Shown one piece after another: positions 7,142 through 15,911 of a stretch of 52,363 nt of DNA. The stretch covers positions 1 to 52,363 of the forward strand of contig DAIBBI010000055.1 in the NCBI GenBank assembly GCA_027442615.1, read 5' to 3'. The notes beneath the pieces were generated by a model. The model was not told the origin of the DNA, did no database searches, and saw only the letters and a list, made by a program, of their open reading frames with translations. Each line of letters opens with the position of its first letter. Position 1 is the stretch's first letter. This stretch comes from JAJZRV01 sp027442615 (GTDB taxonomy: Bacteria > Pseudomonadota > Gammaproteobacteria > Burkholderiales > Ferrovaceae). Both the position numbers and the translations under genes were made by a program.

Positions 7142-8458
7142 ATGAAACCACCCTCTAAATCTGATGCCACTCTCGAAGGGGTTTTGCCTCAATTGCCCGA
7201 TAGCATGGAGATAATCCTTACCGTTTCCAGCTTTGCATCGCGCATCCAACGGGTTTTGGAAGAAGCTTTGCCCGCCGTTTGGATTCAAGGTGAAATATCC
7301 AACTTTACCGTGGCCACATCAGGCCACTGGTACTTCAATCTAAAGGATGCCAACGCCCAGATACGGTGCGTCATGTTCCGCTCCAGAAACCAGCGCCTGG
7401 ACTGGCATCCTCGCAATGGCCTCGCAATCGAACTCAAGGGCCCCACCACCTTTTACCCCCCCAACGGCTCGTGTCAGATCACCGTGGAAACCATGCGTCA
7501 GGCCGGTGTCGGAAAGCTGTTCGAGGCCTTCACCCGACTGAAGGAAAGGCTGGCCGGAGAGGGCCTGTTTGACGACGCCCTGAAACAGCCCTTGCCCACC
7601 CACCCCGTCACGATCGGCATCATCACCTCGCCCGCCGCCGCCGCGCTGCGTGACGTGTTAACCACCTTGAAGCGACGCAGCCCTGCTACGCAAATCATTC
7701 TGTACCCCACTCCGGTCCAGGGAGATGGTGCTGCAACCCAGATTGCCCGCGCCATTGAAACGGCCAGTGAGCGCGCAGAGTGCGACGTCCTCATCCTGTG
7801 TCGCGGTGGGGGTAGCATTGAAGACCTGTGGGCGTTCAACGAAGAGATCGTGGCACGTGCCCTGGCCAACTGTTCGATACCCGTTATCGCCGGTATCGGT
7901 CATGAAACCGATTTCACCATTGCCGATTTCGTAGCCGACCGGCGCGCCCCTACCCCCACCGCTGCTGCCGAACTGGTCAGCCCCGATCGACAGGGATTGC
8001 TGCGTCAACTGGCCGCGTTGGGGCAACGTCTGGAAACCCTGCTGCAAAGACGCGTGGAGCGGGACGGGATGCGCCTGGATCTGGCGCTGCGGCGATTGCA
8101 AAGCACGGCACGGCACACCTTGCAACGCGAAGAAATAAAGGTGGGAAGACTGCGGCAACGCCTCATCCATCCCGGCGAACGACTGAACCAGCAAAAAACG
8201 GGCCTGGAATCCATGCGCCAGCGCCTGTCGCGCGCCAGCAAACAGCATTTCGAGCGCCAACGACAAACCCTGCAACGCCTCGAAGCAGGACTGACCCACC
8301 TCAACCCCCAGGCCGTGTTGTCTCGGGGTTTTAGCATCGTCCGCAACGAAAATGGAACCATCATCCGCGGCAGCCATGAAATCGCCCCAGGACAGGCCAT
8401 CGAGATTGCCTTTGCCGATGGTCACGCTCGGGCAAAGGTCACTCAAACAGGGTCCTGA
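7142..8458 (+). CDS. xseA: Exodeoxyribonuclease VII large subunit
   Basis: Catalytic subunit of the single-strand exonuclease ExoVII. The 438-residue protein has an N-terminal OB-fold (about 25-120; VWIQGEISNF, GHWYFNLKD), the catalytic domain (ITSPAAAALRDVL, RGGGSIEDLWAFNEE, GIGHETDFTIADFVADRRAPTPTAAAE) and a long Arg/Gln-rich coiled coil from about 280 to 390. Homologues usually begin close to the ILTVS motif, so the ATG at 7205 is an alternative start; neither has a clear ribosome-binding site. The small subunit xseB is not in the window. The stop lies inside a perfect palindrome shared with miaA. Confidence 0.96.
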   Translation: MKPPSKSDATLEGVLPQLPDSMEIILTVSSFASRIQRVLEEALPAVWIQGEISNFTVATSGHWYFNLKDANAQIRCVMFRSRNQRLDWHPRNGLAIELKGPTTFYPPNGSCQITVETMRQAGVGKLFEAFTRLKERLAGEGLFDDALKQPLPTHPVTIGIITSPAAAALRDVLTTLKRRSPATQIILYPTPVQGDGAATQIARAIETASERAECDVLILCRGGGSIEDLWAFNEEIVARALANCSIPVIAGIGHETDFTIADFVADRRAPTPTAAAELVSPDRQGLLRQLAALGQRLETLLQRRVERDGMRLDLALRRLQSTARHTLQREEIKVGRLRQRLIHPGERLNQQKTGLESMRQRLSRASKQHFERQRQTLQRLEAGLTHLNPQAVLSRGFSIVRNENGTIIRGSHEIAPGQAIEIAFADGHARAKVTQTGS

Positions 8459-8471
8459 ATTCAGGACCCTG
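8448..8471. terminator. Perfect 24-bp palindrome shared by the ends of xseA and miaA
   Basis: The half-site CAGGGTCCTGAA is followed directly by its exact reverse complement, with GAATTC at the centre. Both convergent genes run into it and stop at mirror-image TGA codons (8456-8458 plus; 8461-8463 minus), so both proteins end in Gly-Ser. A hairpin with a 4-base loop can form on either transcript. No long U-tract follows, so it may block read-through imperfectly or act by hairpin protection of the mRNA ends. Confidence 0.6.
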
Positions 8472-9408
8472 CGTTCAGAAACCGGGCGACTTCCTGCTCA
8501 ACCTCACCGGCCACGCCGGATGCCAGGCAATCGAAGATTCGAAGTGCAGGCCAGCTTCTCATCCAGGTCATCTGACGCTTGGCCAATTGGCGCGTGGCGA
8601 TGATTCCCCTTTCGCGCAGCATGGCGCGGTCGATCTGTCCCTCCAGATACTGCCACATCTGGCGATAACCCACGGCGCGCATCGCGGGGAGATCGGGATT
8701 CAACGCATGGCGCTGGCGCAAGGAGCGCAATTCGTCCTCCAAACCAGCCTCCAGCATGGTATCGAAACGCTCGGTGATGCGCCGGTGCAATACGCTACGA
8801 TCCGAAGGCATCAGGCCGAGGGCCAGCACCCTGGCGTTGAGCGGCCGACGCGAATCCGTGCCATGGTATAGGGAAAGTGGAATCCCGGTGACCCGGTACA
8901 CTTCCAGTGCGCGCTGTATCCTTTGAGAGTCCCCCGGCTGCAAACGGGCAGCCGTCACCGGGTCCACCCGAGCGAGTGCCGCATGCATCGCGGGCCAGCC
9001 CAGCTCCTGGGCCTCCTGATCCAGCAGGGCACGCATCGCAGGTTCGGCGGTGGGCAAATCATCCAGCCCCTGCTGCAGCGCCTTGAAATAGAGCATGGTG
9101 CCTCCCACCAGGAGGGGAACCTTGCCGCATTGGGCGATTTTGTGCATTACCTGCAAGGCTTCTTCACGAAAGCGTGCTGCAGAGTAGGCCTCGGTAGGAT
9201 CGATGCAATCGAGCAGGTGATGCGGCACGCGCCTCAATACCTCGGCGTCTGGTTTGGCCGTGCCGATGTCCATGCCCCGATAGACACTGGCGGAATCCAC
9301 GTTGATGATTTCCAGCGGAAAACGCGCCGCCAGCTCCAGCGCAATGGCGCTCTTGCCACTGGCGGTGGGACCCATCAGGAAAATGGCACTGGCAAGTGGG
9401 TCGGACAT
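8461..9408 (-). CDS. miaA: tRNA dimethylallyltransferase
   Basis: Transfers a dimethylallyl group to N6 of A37 in tRNAs reading UNN codons. The 315-residue protein has the P-loop GPTASGKS at 13-20, DSASVYRGMDIGTAKP, which includes the conserved Asp of the family, and the C-terminal RQLAKRQMTWMR motif. ATG start at 9408, 9 bp after mutL. Last gene of the tsaE-amiC-mutL-miaA block; hfq, often next in Gammaproteobacteria, does not follow. Confidence 0.97.
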   Translation of the reverse strand: MSDPLASAIFLMGPTASGKSAIALELAARFPLEIINVDSASVYRGMDIGTAKPDAEVLRRVPHHLLDCIDPTEAYSAARFREEALQVMHKIAQCGKVPLLVGGTMLYFKALQQGLDDLPTAEPAMRALLDQEAQELGWPAMHAALARVDPVTAARLQPGDSQRIQRALEVYRVTGIPLSLYHGTDSRRPLNARVLALGLMPSDRSVLHRRITERFDTMLEAGLEDELRSLRQRHALNPDLPAMRAVGYRQMWQYLEGQIDRAMLRERGIIATRQLAKRQMTWMRSWPALRIFDCLASGVAGEVEQEVARFLNAGS

Positions 9409-9417
9409 CTTGAACGA

Positions 9418-11187
9418 CTACTGTCCGCGCATGAACAGGCGGTCCAGTTCAGCAAGCGTGATCTGGCGCCAGGTAGGCCGGCCGTGGTTGCATTGATCCG
9501 AGCGGTCGATGCGCTCCATGTCGCGCAGGAGCGCATTCATTTCCGGCAGGCTCAACTGCCGGTTGGCCCGCACGGCACCATGGCAAGCCATGGTGGCCAG
9601 CAACTCATCCTGCCTTTCAATCAGCAAACGGGTGGTGCCGTAATGACGCAACTCGGAGAGAATGCTGCGCGTCAGGGCCTCGGCGCCCTCCGTTGCGAGC
9701 AGCGCTGGAAGCGAGCGGATTGCTAGCGTCTCAGGCCCCAACACGGCCAATTCGAAGCCAAACCCAGCGAGGGTCTCGGCATGGGATTCTGCTGCAGCCA
9801 CGTCGCCCCGCTCCACTTTAAGGCTCAGGGGAATGAGTAGTGGCTGCGACAAGAGTTCCTGACGGGTGACGGCCTCCTTAAGACGCTCATAGAGTATCCG
9901 CTCATGGGCGGCGTGCATGTCCACCACGACGAGACCCATGCGGTTCTGGGCGAGGATGTAGATGCCCTGCAACTGTGCCAGGGCGTACCCCAGGGGGGGC
10001 GCTTCACCCTCAGGGGGCGCACTCAGGGTGGCAGCACCCATGTCGCCCCCCTGCGGCTGGGAGAGCGGCCCAAACAGAGCCGCATGGAAGGCATCGGGCT
10101 CGCGGATGGCAAGGCTATGCTGCATCGGTGAGGGCGACGCACTGCCAAAGCCACGCAAATCATAAGGCCGTTCCTGCGAAAGCGCTTCGACGCGCCCAGG
10201 AGCCGTCCCGGCCAGCGCTTTGCTGATGCTTTGAAATGCAAAACGATGCACCATTTGCGGCTCTCGAAAACGGACTTCCGTTTTGGCGGGATGCACATTC
10301 ACGTCCACCGCAGCTGGATCCATGTCGAGAAAAAGAACATAGGCAGGATGCCGCTGATGATGCAGCACGTCCTGGTAGGCCTGGCGGATGGCGTGAGCCA
10401 CCAGCTTGTCGCGAACGAAGCGACCATTCACAAAGAGATATTGCGTATCGCGCGATGCCCTGGAGTATGTCGGCCGCGCCACCCAACCCTGCAGGCTGAG
10501 GCTGGCAACCCGCTCTTCCACAGGCAAGGCGGCTCCGATGAATTCTTCGCCCAGCACGGAACGCACGCGCAATTCCAGGCTGGAGGCTGGCCAGTGGCGT
10601 TGAACGCGGCCGTGATGGGTCAGCCGAAAGGACACCTGGGGATTGGCCAGCGCCAGTCGATGCAGCAGGTCGTCGCAATGGGCGTACTCGGTGCCCTCCG
10701 ATTTGAGGAATTTCCGGCGCGCCGGCGTCTCTGAAAACAGGTCAGCCACTATGATAGTGGTGCCGGGGTCGCGCGCTGCAGGACAGACACCCTCGGCCCT
10801 CCCCCCCTGGCTACGGATACTGAAAGCCCTTGATGATTCCCGCGTCCTGCTGATGATCGTGACTTCTGCAATAGCGGCCATGCTGGCCAGCGCTTCACCA
10901 CGGAACCCAAGGCTCGACACCGTTTCGAGATCTCCGAGCGAGCGTATCTTGCTGGTGGCGTGCGCTGCCAGCGCAAGCGGCAGGTCATCGGCGACCATGC
11001 CCAACCCATTGTCATCCACCCGGATCCGCTTGACCCCTCCTTCCTCCAGGATCACGGCAACGTCGCTGGCCTGCGCATCGAGCGCATTTTCCACCAGTTC
11101 CTTCAATGCAGAGGCAGGCCTTTCCACGACTTCACCTGCGGCGATTTGGGCAATCAGGACATCGTCCAGCCGTTCTATGCGCCTCAT
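9418..11187 (-). CDS. mutL: DNA mismatch repair protein MutL (endonuclease-type)
   Basis: ATPase that links mismatch recognition by MutS to strand removal. The 589-residue protein has an N-terminal GHKL ATPase (ELVENALDA about 30-38, DDNGLGM about 57-63, GFRGEALASM about 95). A Pro/Ser/Gly-rich linker joins it to a C-terminal dimerisation domain. That domain contains DMHAAHERILYE at 423-434, matching the nuclease pattern DQHA-x2-E-x4-E with Met for Gln. It also has ACHGAVRA, CNHGRP (from Cys566) and a terminal FMR. These are the metal-site motifs of nicking MutL proteins, which E. coli MutL lacks. The start ATG overlaps the amiC stop (ATGA). Confidence 0.97.
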   Translation of the reverse strand: MRRIERLDDVLIAQIAAGEVVERPASALKELVENALDAQASDVAVILEEGGVKRIRVDDNGLGMVADDLPLALAAHATSKIRSLGDLETVSSLGFRGEALASMAAIAEVTIISRTRESSRAFSIRSQGGRAEGVCPAARDPGTTIIVADLFSETPARRKFLKSEGTEYAHCDDLLHRLALANPQVSFRLTHHGRVQRHWPASSLELRVRSVLGEEFIGAALPVEERVASLSLQGWVARPTYSRASRDTQYLFVNGRFVRDKLVAHAIRQAYQDVLHHQRHPAYVLFLDMDPAAVDVNVHPAKTEVRFREPQMVHRFAFQSISKALAGTAPGRVEALSQERPYDLRGFGSASPSPMQHSLAIREPDAFHAALFGPLSQPQGGDMGAATLSAPPEGEAPPLGYALAQLQGIYILAQNRMGLVVVDMHAAHERILYERLKEAVTRQELLSQPLLIPLSLKVERGDVAAAESHAETLAGFGFELAVLGPETLAIRSLPALLATEGAEALTRSILSELRHYGTTRLLIERQDELLATMACHGAVRANRQLSLPEMNALLRDMERIDRSDQCNHGRPTWRQITLAELDRLFMRGQ

Positions 11188-12590
11188 GGAGTCACGGCAA
11201 GGCGACTGCCATTCAGGTCGGAACGTACAGTACGCGACTTGTTCAGAGGAGGATTGGCCGCCAGGTAGCGCTGCAGGCCGGCCAGAATCGCCGCGGCCAG
11301 CCGGTCCTGGTATTGGGTATCGTTCAGACGCCGTTCCTCGTCGGGGTTGGTGATAAAGGCCGTCTCCACCAGGATGGAAGGAATGTCGGGTGATTTCAGC
11401 ACGGCAAAGCCCGCCTGTTCCACATCGCCCTTATGCAGCGCGTTGACGTGGCTGAGTTCGCCCAATACGGCCCGTGCAATTTTGAGGCTGTCGTTGATGG
11501 TGGCCGTTTGGGACAGGTCAAACAGGGTTTGGGCCAGGTAGGTTTCGTGCGCATTGATGTTGACCCCACCGATGAGATCGGCGTCATTTTCGCGCTTGGC
11601 CAGCCAGCGCGCCGCAACCGAAGTTGCCCCCTTCTCGGACAGGGCAAATACGGAAGAACCGCGAGCATCGCTGTTGATGAAGGCATCCGCGTGAATCGAC
11701 ACAAACAGGTCGGCGTGCAGTTGACGCGCCCTGGCCGTCCGGCCCTGGAGTGGGATGAAGTAATCGCCATCACGAATCAGTACGGCACGCAGGTTGGGCT
11801 GCGCATCAATCTGCGCCTTGAGGCGTCGCGCGATGGAGAGCGTGACTTTTTTCTCGAAGGTACCGCCGCGTCCATGGGCGCCAGGATCCTCACCGCCGTG
11901 ACCCGCATCCACCGCGATGATAATGCGCTGCTGGTTCCTGGATTTTGAAGATGCTGCCGCAATGCCCAGAGGGGGCACTGGCACGCTCGGCGCCGGCATT
12001 GCTGCACCCATGGCTGGAATGGCCGATTCTGCGGGTGGCACTGGCACCCCTGCTTCCTGCGGCACCCCGGAGCCTTGCGGCGCTGTAACCTCGGCCTGGG
12101 GTGCCGGGGCAGCAGCGGCGGCCTGATGGCTTTCCAGCAGGGCCATCAATGGGTCTGACGGCGTTTCGGGATAGATATCGAGGACGAGCCGGTAACCATA
12201 TCCTGCGACGGGATCAAGCAAGGAAGTGCTGGCCTTGACCCGGGTCTTGAGATCAAATACCACACGCAGGATACCGGGTTTGAATCGACCGACACGAATC
12301 CCCTTGATATAAGGATCGTCCGGCTTAAGGCTGTGCGCCATGGTTTCAAGGGGCGCGCCAAGTTCCACGCCCTCTAGGTCGAGCACCAGCCGGTCGGGGT
12401 GCTCCACCGAGAACAGGGTGCTGCGAATGCCGGTTTTCGATTCAAAAGTGACCCGGGTATACTCTTCGGCAGGCCAGAGCCTGACGGAGTGGATGCGGGT
12501 GCCTGCCACTGCAGCGGGCGCCCAGAAGACCGCTGTGGCTCCTGCGAGGAGCAGGAGCCATGTCAGGAAATGAAAATACGCTCGAGGCAT
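11184..12590 (-). CDS. amiC: N-acetylmuramoyl-L-alanine amidase with AMIN domain
   Basis: Periplasmic zinc amidase that cleaves septal peptidoglycan during daughter-cell separation. The 468-residue precursor has a signal peptide (hydrophobic 8-28, cleavage probably after AAVA), an AMIN targeting domain (about 32-140) and an Ala/Pro-rich linker (about 150-215). The Amidase_3 domain follows with DAGHGGEDPG, an Glu in TFEKKV, SIHADAF and the catalytic Glu region ILVETAFITN. There is no twin-arginine motif, unlike E. coli AmiC, so export is probably by Sec. The 5' end overlaps tsaE by 28 bp. The symbol amiC is used for the family; AmiA/AmiB-type naming is equally possible. Confidence 0.93.
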   Translation of the reverse strand: MPRAYFHFLTWLLLLAGATAVFWAPAAVAGTRIHSVRLWPAEEYTRVTFESKTGIRSTLFSVEHPDRLVLDLEGVELGAPLETMAHSLKPDDPYIKGIRVGRFKPGILRVVFDLKTRVKASTSLLDPVAGYGYRLVLDIYPETPSDPLMALLESHQAAAAAPAPQAEVTAPQGSGVPQEAGVPVPPAESAIPAMGAAMPAPSVPVPPLGIAAASSKSRNQQRIIIAVDAGHGGEDPGAHGRGGTFEKKVTLSIARRLKAQIDAQPNLRAVLIRDGDYFIPLQGRTARARQLHADLFVSIHADAFINSDARGSSVFALSEKGATSVAARWLAKRENDADLIGGVNINAHETYLAQTLFDLSQTATINDSLKIARAVLGELSHVNALHKGDVEQAGFAVLKSPDIPSILVETAFITNPDEERRLNDTQYQDRLAAAILAGLQRYLAANPPLNKSRTVRSDLNGSRLAVTP

Positions 12591-13033
12591 TGTCGTCCCA
12601 AAAGTGAGCCTGCAGTGATGGTCAGCTTTCTCCCTTCCCCCTCCGTACGCAATTCAATGAGGACATCCTCCGCAGGTAGCCAGCCCCCTGCCCGTTCCGG
12701 CCATTCCACAAAACACAACCCCGTTCCGCCGAAGCATTCACGAAAGCCTGCGTCCTCCAATTCGGAATGGCTTTTGATTCGATAAAAATCAAAGTGATAC
12801 AAGTATAAGCTCGAAACATTATAGGTTTCAAGTACGGGATAGGTGGGACTCTTGATATTTCCCTCAACCCCCAAAGCGCGCAACACTGCCCGCACCAGGG
12901 TGGTTTTTCCTGCCCCAAGGTCTCCTTTAAGAAGGATGAGCATGCCAGGCTTGAGACAGGCGGCGAATTGTCGAGCCCAGCTCTCGGTGGCAAGGACATC
13001 TGGGAGCCCAACTTCAAACCTCTGGGGTGGCAT
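12563..13033 (-). CDS. tsaE: tRNA threonylcarbamoyladenosine biosynthesis ATPase TsaE
   Basis: ATPase partner of TsaB and TsaD in making the t6A37 modification of ANN-decoding tRNAs. With the ATG at 13033 the product is 156 residues, the usual size. Walker A is GDLGAGKTTL, followed by KSPTYPVLETY and HFDFYRI, and FVEWPERAG near the Walker B/C-terminal region. An in-frame start as far up as 13114 would add 27 residues with no resemblance to the family, so the shorter form is preferred; its ribosome-binding site is weak. First gene of the minus-strand block, divergent from queG. Confidence 0.93.
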   Translation of the reverse strand: MPPQRFEVGLPDVLATESWARQFAACLKPGMLILLKGDLGAGKTTLVRAVLRALGVEGNIKSPTYPVLETYNVSSLYLYHFDFYRIKSHSELEDAGFRECFGGTGLCFVEWPERAGGWLPAEDVLIELRTEGEGRKLTITAGSLLGRQCLERIFIS

Positions 13034-13072
13034 GGCATCTTGAATGTTCAATTCTGACCTCGGACGGCATTG

Positions 13073-13126
13073 GGGTTGACTTAACCCGGTATCGAAGCAT
13101 ACCCCACGCATCAACGCAAGCGTTGA
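13073..13126. promoter_or_regulatory. Three tandem inverted repeats in the tsaE/queG divergent region
   Basis: Three dyads lie within 54 bases: GGGTTGACTTAACCC (13073-13087, 5-bp arms), GGTATCGAAGCATACC (13088-13103, 5-bp arms) directly abutting it, and TCAACGCAAGCGTTGA (13111-13126, perfect 7-bp arms). They fill most of the 117-bp gap between tsaE and queG and include two TTGAC hexamers that could be -35 boxes. They may be operators or RNA hairpins; no regulator is suggested by the sequence. Confidence 0.45.
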
Positions 13127-13150
13127 CCTGCTCAGGTATCATGGGCGGTC

Positions 13151-14212
13151 ATGATGCCTATTCCTTCTTCGCCCCACGCCCTCAAGATCGTATTGGCCCA
13201 AGCCGCGCTGGACCTGGGCTTTGATGCCGCACGCGTGACGCGCCCCGATCTACAGGAGGCTTCGGCGCGGCTACAAGCATGGCTTGCCGCCGGACATCAC
13301 GGCGAAATGAACTTCATGAAGCAGCACGCCGCCTTGCGTGCCAACCCGGAAGCGCTGCATCCGGGCACCCTGCGCGTCATCAGCGTCTGCATGCCCTACC
13401 TCACCACCCCCCTGAATGACGCCGAAACAACGCTTTCCGATGCCCGCCGCGGCTATATCTCCCGATATGCCCTAGGGCGGGATTACCACAAGGTGCTGCG
13501 CTCCCGCCTGCAACAACTGGCCTTTAGGCTGGAACAACATTGGGGCCCCTTCAATTACCGCGTATTTACGGACAGCGCTCCGGTGCTGGAAGTGGAAATC
13601 GCCAACCAGGGTGGACTGGGATGGCGCGGCAAGCACACCCTAATGTTGCGCAGGGATGGCGGATCCTTTTACTTTCTGGGAGAAATCTACACAGACCTTC
13701 CACTCCCCATCGACGCGCCCGTGCAGGACCACTGCGGTACCTGTCAGTCCTGCATCGACGTGTGTCCGACCCAGGCCATTCTGGGGCCCTACCAACTGGA
13801 CGCGCAGCGATGCATCTCCTACCTGACGATCGAGCTCAAGGGCTCCATCCCCTTGCCCCTGAGACCTTTGATCGGCAATCGCATCTATGGTTGCGATGAC
13901 TGCCAGTTGGTCTGTCCGTGGAACCGCTTTGCCCGGCAGTCCTCGGTCGCTGACTTTGCTCCACGCGAAGCGCTCCGCGCAGACCCACTGGTGGCCCTGT
14001 TTTCCTGGGAAGAATCCCAATTTAACGACCAGTTGGCCGGCTCCGCCATCCGCCGCATCGGACACGAGCGCTGGTTGCGAAACATTGCCGTTGCCCTGGG
14101 CAACGGACCGGCGGATTCCCAGGCCATCACCGCGCTGAGCCAACGCCAGAACCATCCCTCGGCCCTGGTGCGAGAACACGTGAACTGGGCGTTGCACCGG
14201 TTGTCGGAGTAA
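13151..14212 (+). CDS. queG: Epoxyqueuosine reductase
   Basis: Cobalamin-dependent iron-sulfur enzyme that reduces epoxyqueuosine to queuosine in tRNA, the last step of Q synthesis. The 353-residue protein has two ferredoxin-like cluster motifs: C195-x2-C198-x2-C201-x3-C205-P and C248-x2-C251-x3-C255-PW, plus Cys221. VFTDSAPVLE is the conserved family motif with the catalytic Asp region, and a C-terminal HEAT-like tail follows. ATG start at 13151 with GGCGG close upstream; a second ATG follows at once. The stop is one base before the dsbD start. Confidence 0.96.
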   Translation: MMPIPSSPHALKIVLAQAALDLGFDAARVTRPDLQEASARLQAWLAAGHHGEMNFMKQHAALRANPEALHPGTLRVISVCMPYLTTPLNDAETTLSDARRGYISRYALGRDYHKVLRSRLQQLAFRLEQHWGPFNYRVFTDSAPVLEVEIANQGGLGWRGKHTLMLRRDGGSFYFLGEIYTDLPLPIDAPVQDHCGTCQSCIDVCPTQAILGPYQLDAQRCISYLTIELKGSIPLPLRPLIGNRIYGCDDCQLVCPWNRFARQSSVADFAPREALRADPLVALFSWEESQFNDQLAGSAIRRIGHERWLRNIAVALGNGPADSQAITALSQRQNHPSALVREHVNWALHRLSE

Positions 14213-14213
14213 A

Positions 14214-15911
14214 ATGTCCGGCTTGATGCCGATACGCTTGGATGACCTGACCCTGATGAACCCTGCACGCTACCCCCTGCTACGCAACGCATTGCGCGCG
14301 CTCTCCCTGGTGGGAACCCTGGTGCTCGCCACCGCCTCGCCCCCAGCAGGCGCCTCGGAAGGACTTCCGTTCAGCAAGCCCGCCTTGCCTGCGGTACTGG
14401 CCTCCTCCAGCGCCTCCAAAACCTTCCTGATGCCCGAAGAGGCTTTCAAGATCAACGTCAGTGCAGCCACAGCCCAGGAGCTGGCCGTGGAGTTCACACC
14501 CGCCCCCGGTTATTACCTGTATCGCGACCGGATCAAGGTCCTCGGCGCTACAGAGGCGTCGGTGGGGCACCTGGCCTTTCCCCAGGCCGAGAGCAAGGAG
14601 GATCCCAGTTTCGGCCGCGTCTGGGTGTATCACCATCCTTTCGCCGTGGACGTGAGTCTGCCCTCGGCACCCCCGCGTGAGCTTGCCATTACCTACCAGG
14701 GCTGTGCCGAGCAGGGGATCTGTTACCCCCCCACCACTCAACATTTCGTCCTGGCGTCGCTTACCGGTCGCTACCAACCCGTTGCCGGAGGCTCGCCCCT
14801 GGAGAGCGCGCCGGACATCAACTCTGCCAATCCCAACGAGTTTCTGAGCTTTCTGAAAGGGGCCAAACCCTTGCTCGTGCTGACCACTTTTTTCGGTTTT
14901 GGGCTGTTGCTTGCCATGACGCCCTGCGTTTTTCCCATGATCCCCATCCTCTCGGGCATCATCGCCGGCCAGGGGACCAGCATCACCAAAAGCCGCGCCT
15001 TCGGACTATCGCTGACCTACGTGCTGGGAATGGCGCTGACCTACGCTCTGGCGGGGATTCTGGCAGGGCTTTCCGGCACGCTGTTATCCAACGCCCTGCA
15101 AACACCACCCGTTCAAGTGGCCACGGCCCTTCTATTCGTAGTCCTCTCGCTCTCCATGTTTGACGTGTATCAGTTACAGCTGCCACCTGCCCTGCAAAAC
15201 GGGCTGAACAACCTGTCCAACCGGCTACCGGGAGGAAAATATCTGGGTGTCGGATTGATGGGCGTGCTCTCAGCGCTGGTGATGGGCCCTTGCGTGGCGG
15301 CCCCGCTGGCTGGCGGACTGCTGTATATCGCGCAAACCCATGACCTTGCCCTTGGGGGCGCTGCATTGTTCATCCTGGCCTTGGGCATGGGGGTGCCGCT
15401 CCTGGTGATTGGAACCTCGGCCGGAGCATTATTGCCCCGTGCAGGGCGCTGGATGGTCTGGGTCAAACGGTTCTTTGGCGTTCTGTTGCTGGGCGTTGCG
15501 CTCTGGATGGTGATGCCGCTCCTGGGGTCACGGATCGGCACGAATGGCCCCCACTTTGAACGCATCACCTCAACTGTCGCACTGGACCAGGCCCTCACCA
15601 AGGCCGTTGCAGAGGGGCGGCCCGTACTCCTTGATTTTTACGCTGACTGGTGCGTCTCCTGCGTTGAAATGGAAAAGAAGGTGTTTCCCACGCCAGCAGT
15701 GAAATCGGCGCTTGAAAAAGGCGTACTGCTGCGCGCTGACGTCACCCAAAACACCCCGGAGGATAAGGCGCTTCTGGCGCGCTTTGGCATGTTCGGTCCT
15801 CCCGGGACCGTTTTCTTTGGCAGCGATGGTCGTGAAATCAGCGATGGCCGACTGGTGGGCTATGTGTCGCCACAGCAGTTTCTGGACCACCTCGGCACGG
15901 TATTCCGCTAA
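14214..15911 (+). CDS. dsbD: Thiol:disulfide interchange protein DsbD
   Basis: Inner-membrane protein that passes electrons from cytoplasmic thioredoxin to periplasmic DsbC/DsbE-type proteins. Signs are a signal peptide and a periplasmic alpha domain whose active pair is Cys164 and Cys170 (GCAEQGICYPP). Eight or so membrane helices carry TPCVFPMIPI and MGPCVAAPL, and a C-terminal thioredoxin domain has WCVSC at Cys480/Cys483. ATG 14214 follows queG by one base and has GGAG 5 bases upstream. ATG 14256 would give a more usual signal peptide, so the start is uncertain by 14 codons. Its stop overlaps that of convergent orn in the tetramer CTAA. Confidence 0.95.
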   Translation: MSGLMPIRLDDLTLMNPARYPLLRNALRALSLVGTLVLATASPPAGASEGLPFSKPALPAVLASSSASKTFLMPEEAFKINVSAATAQELAVEFTPAPGYYLYRDRIKVLGATEASVGHLAFPQAESKEDPSFGRVWVYHHPFAVDVSLPSAPPRELAITYQGCAEQGICYPPTTQHFVLASLTGRYQPVAGGSPLESAPDINSANPNEFLSFLKGAKPLLVLTTFFGFGLLLAMTPCVFPMIPILSGIIAGQGTSITKSRAFGLSLTYVLGMALTYALAGILAGLSGTLLSNALQTPPVQVATALLFVVLSLSMFDVYQLQLPPALQNGLNNLSNRLPGGKYLGVGLMGVLSALVMGPCVAAPLAGGLLYIAQTHDLALGGAALFILALGMGVPLLVIGTSAGALLPRAGRWMVWVKRFFGVLLLGVALWMVMPLLGSRIGTNGPHFERITSTVALDQALTKAVAEGRPVLLDFYADWCVSCVEMEKKVFPTPAVKSALEKGVLLRADVTQNTPEDKALLARFGMFGPPGTVFFGSDGREISDGRLVGYVSPQQFLDHLGTVFR

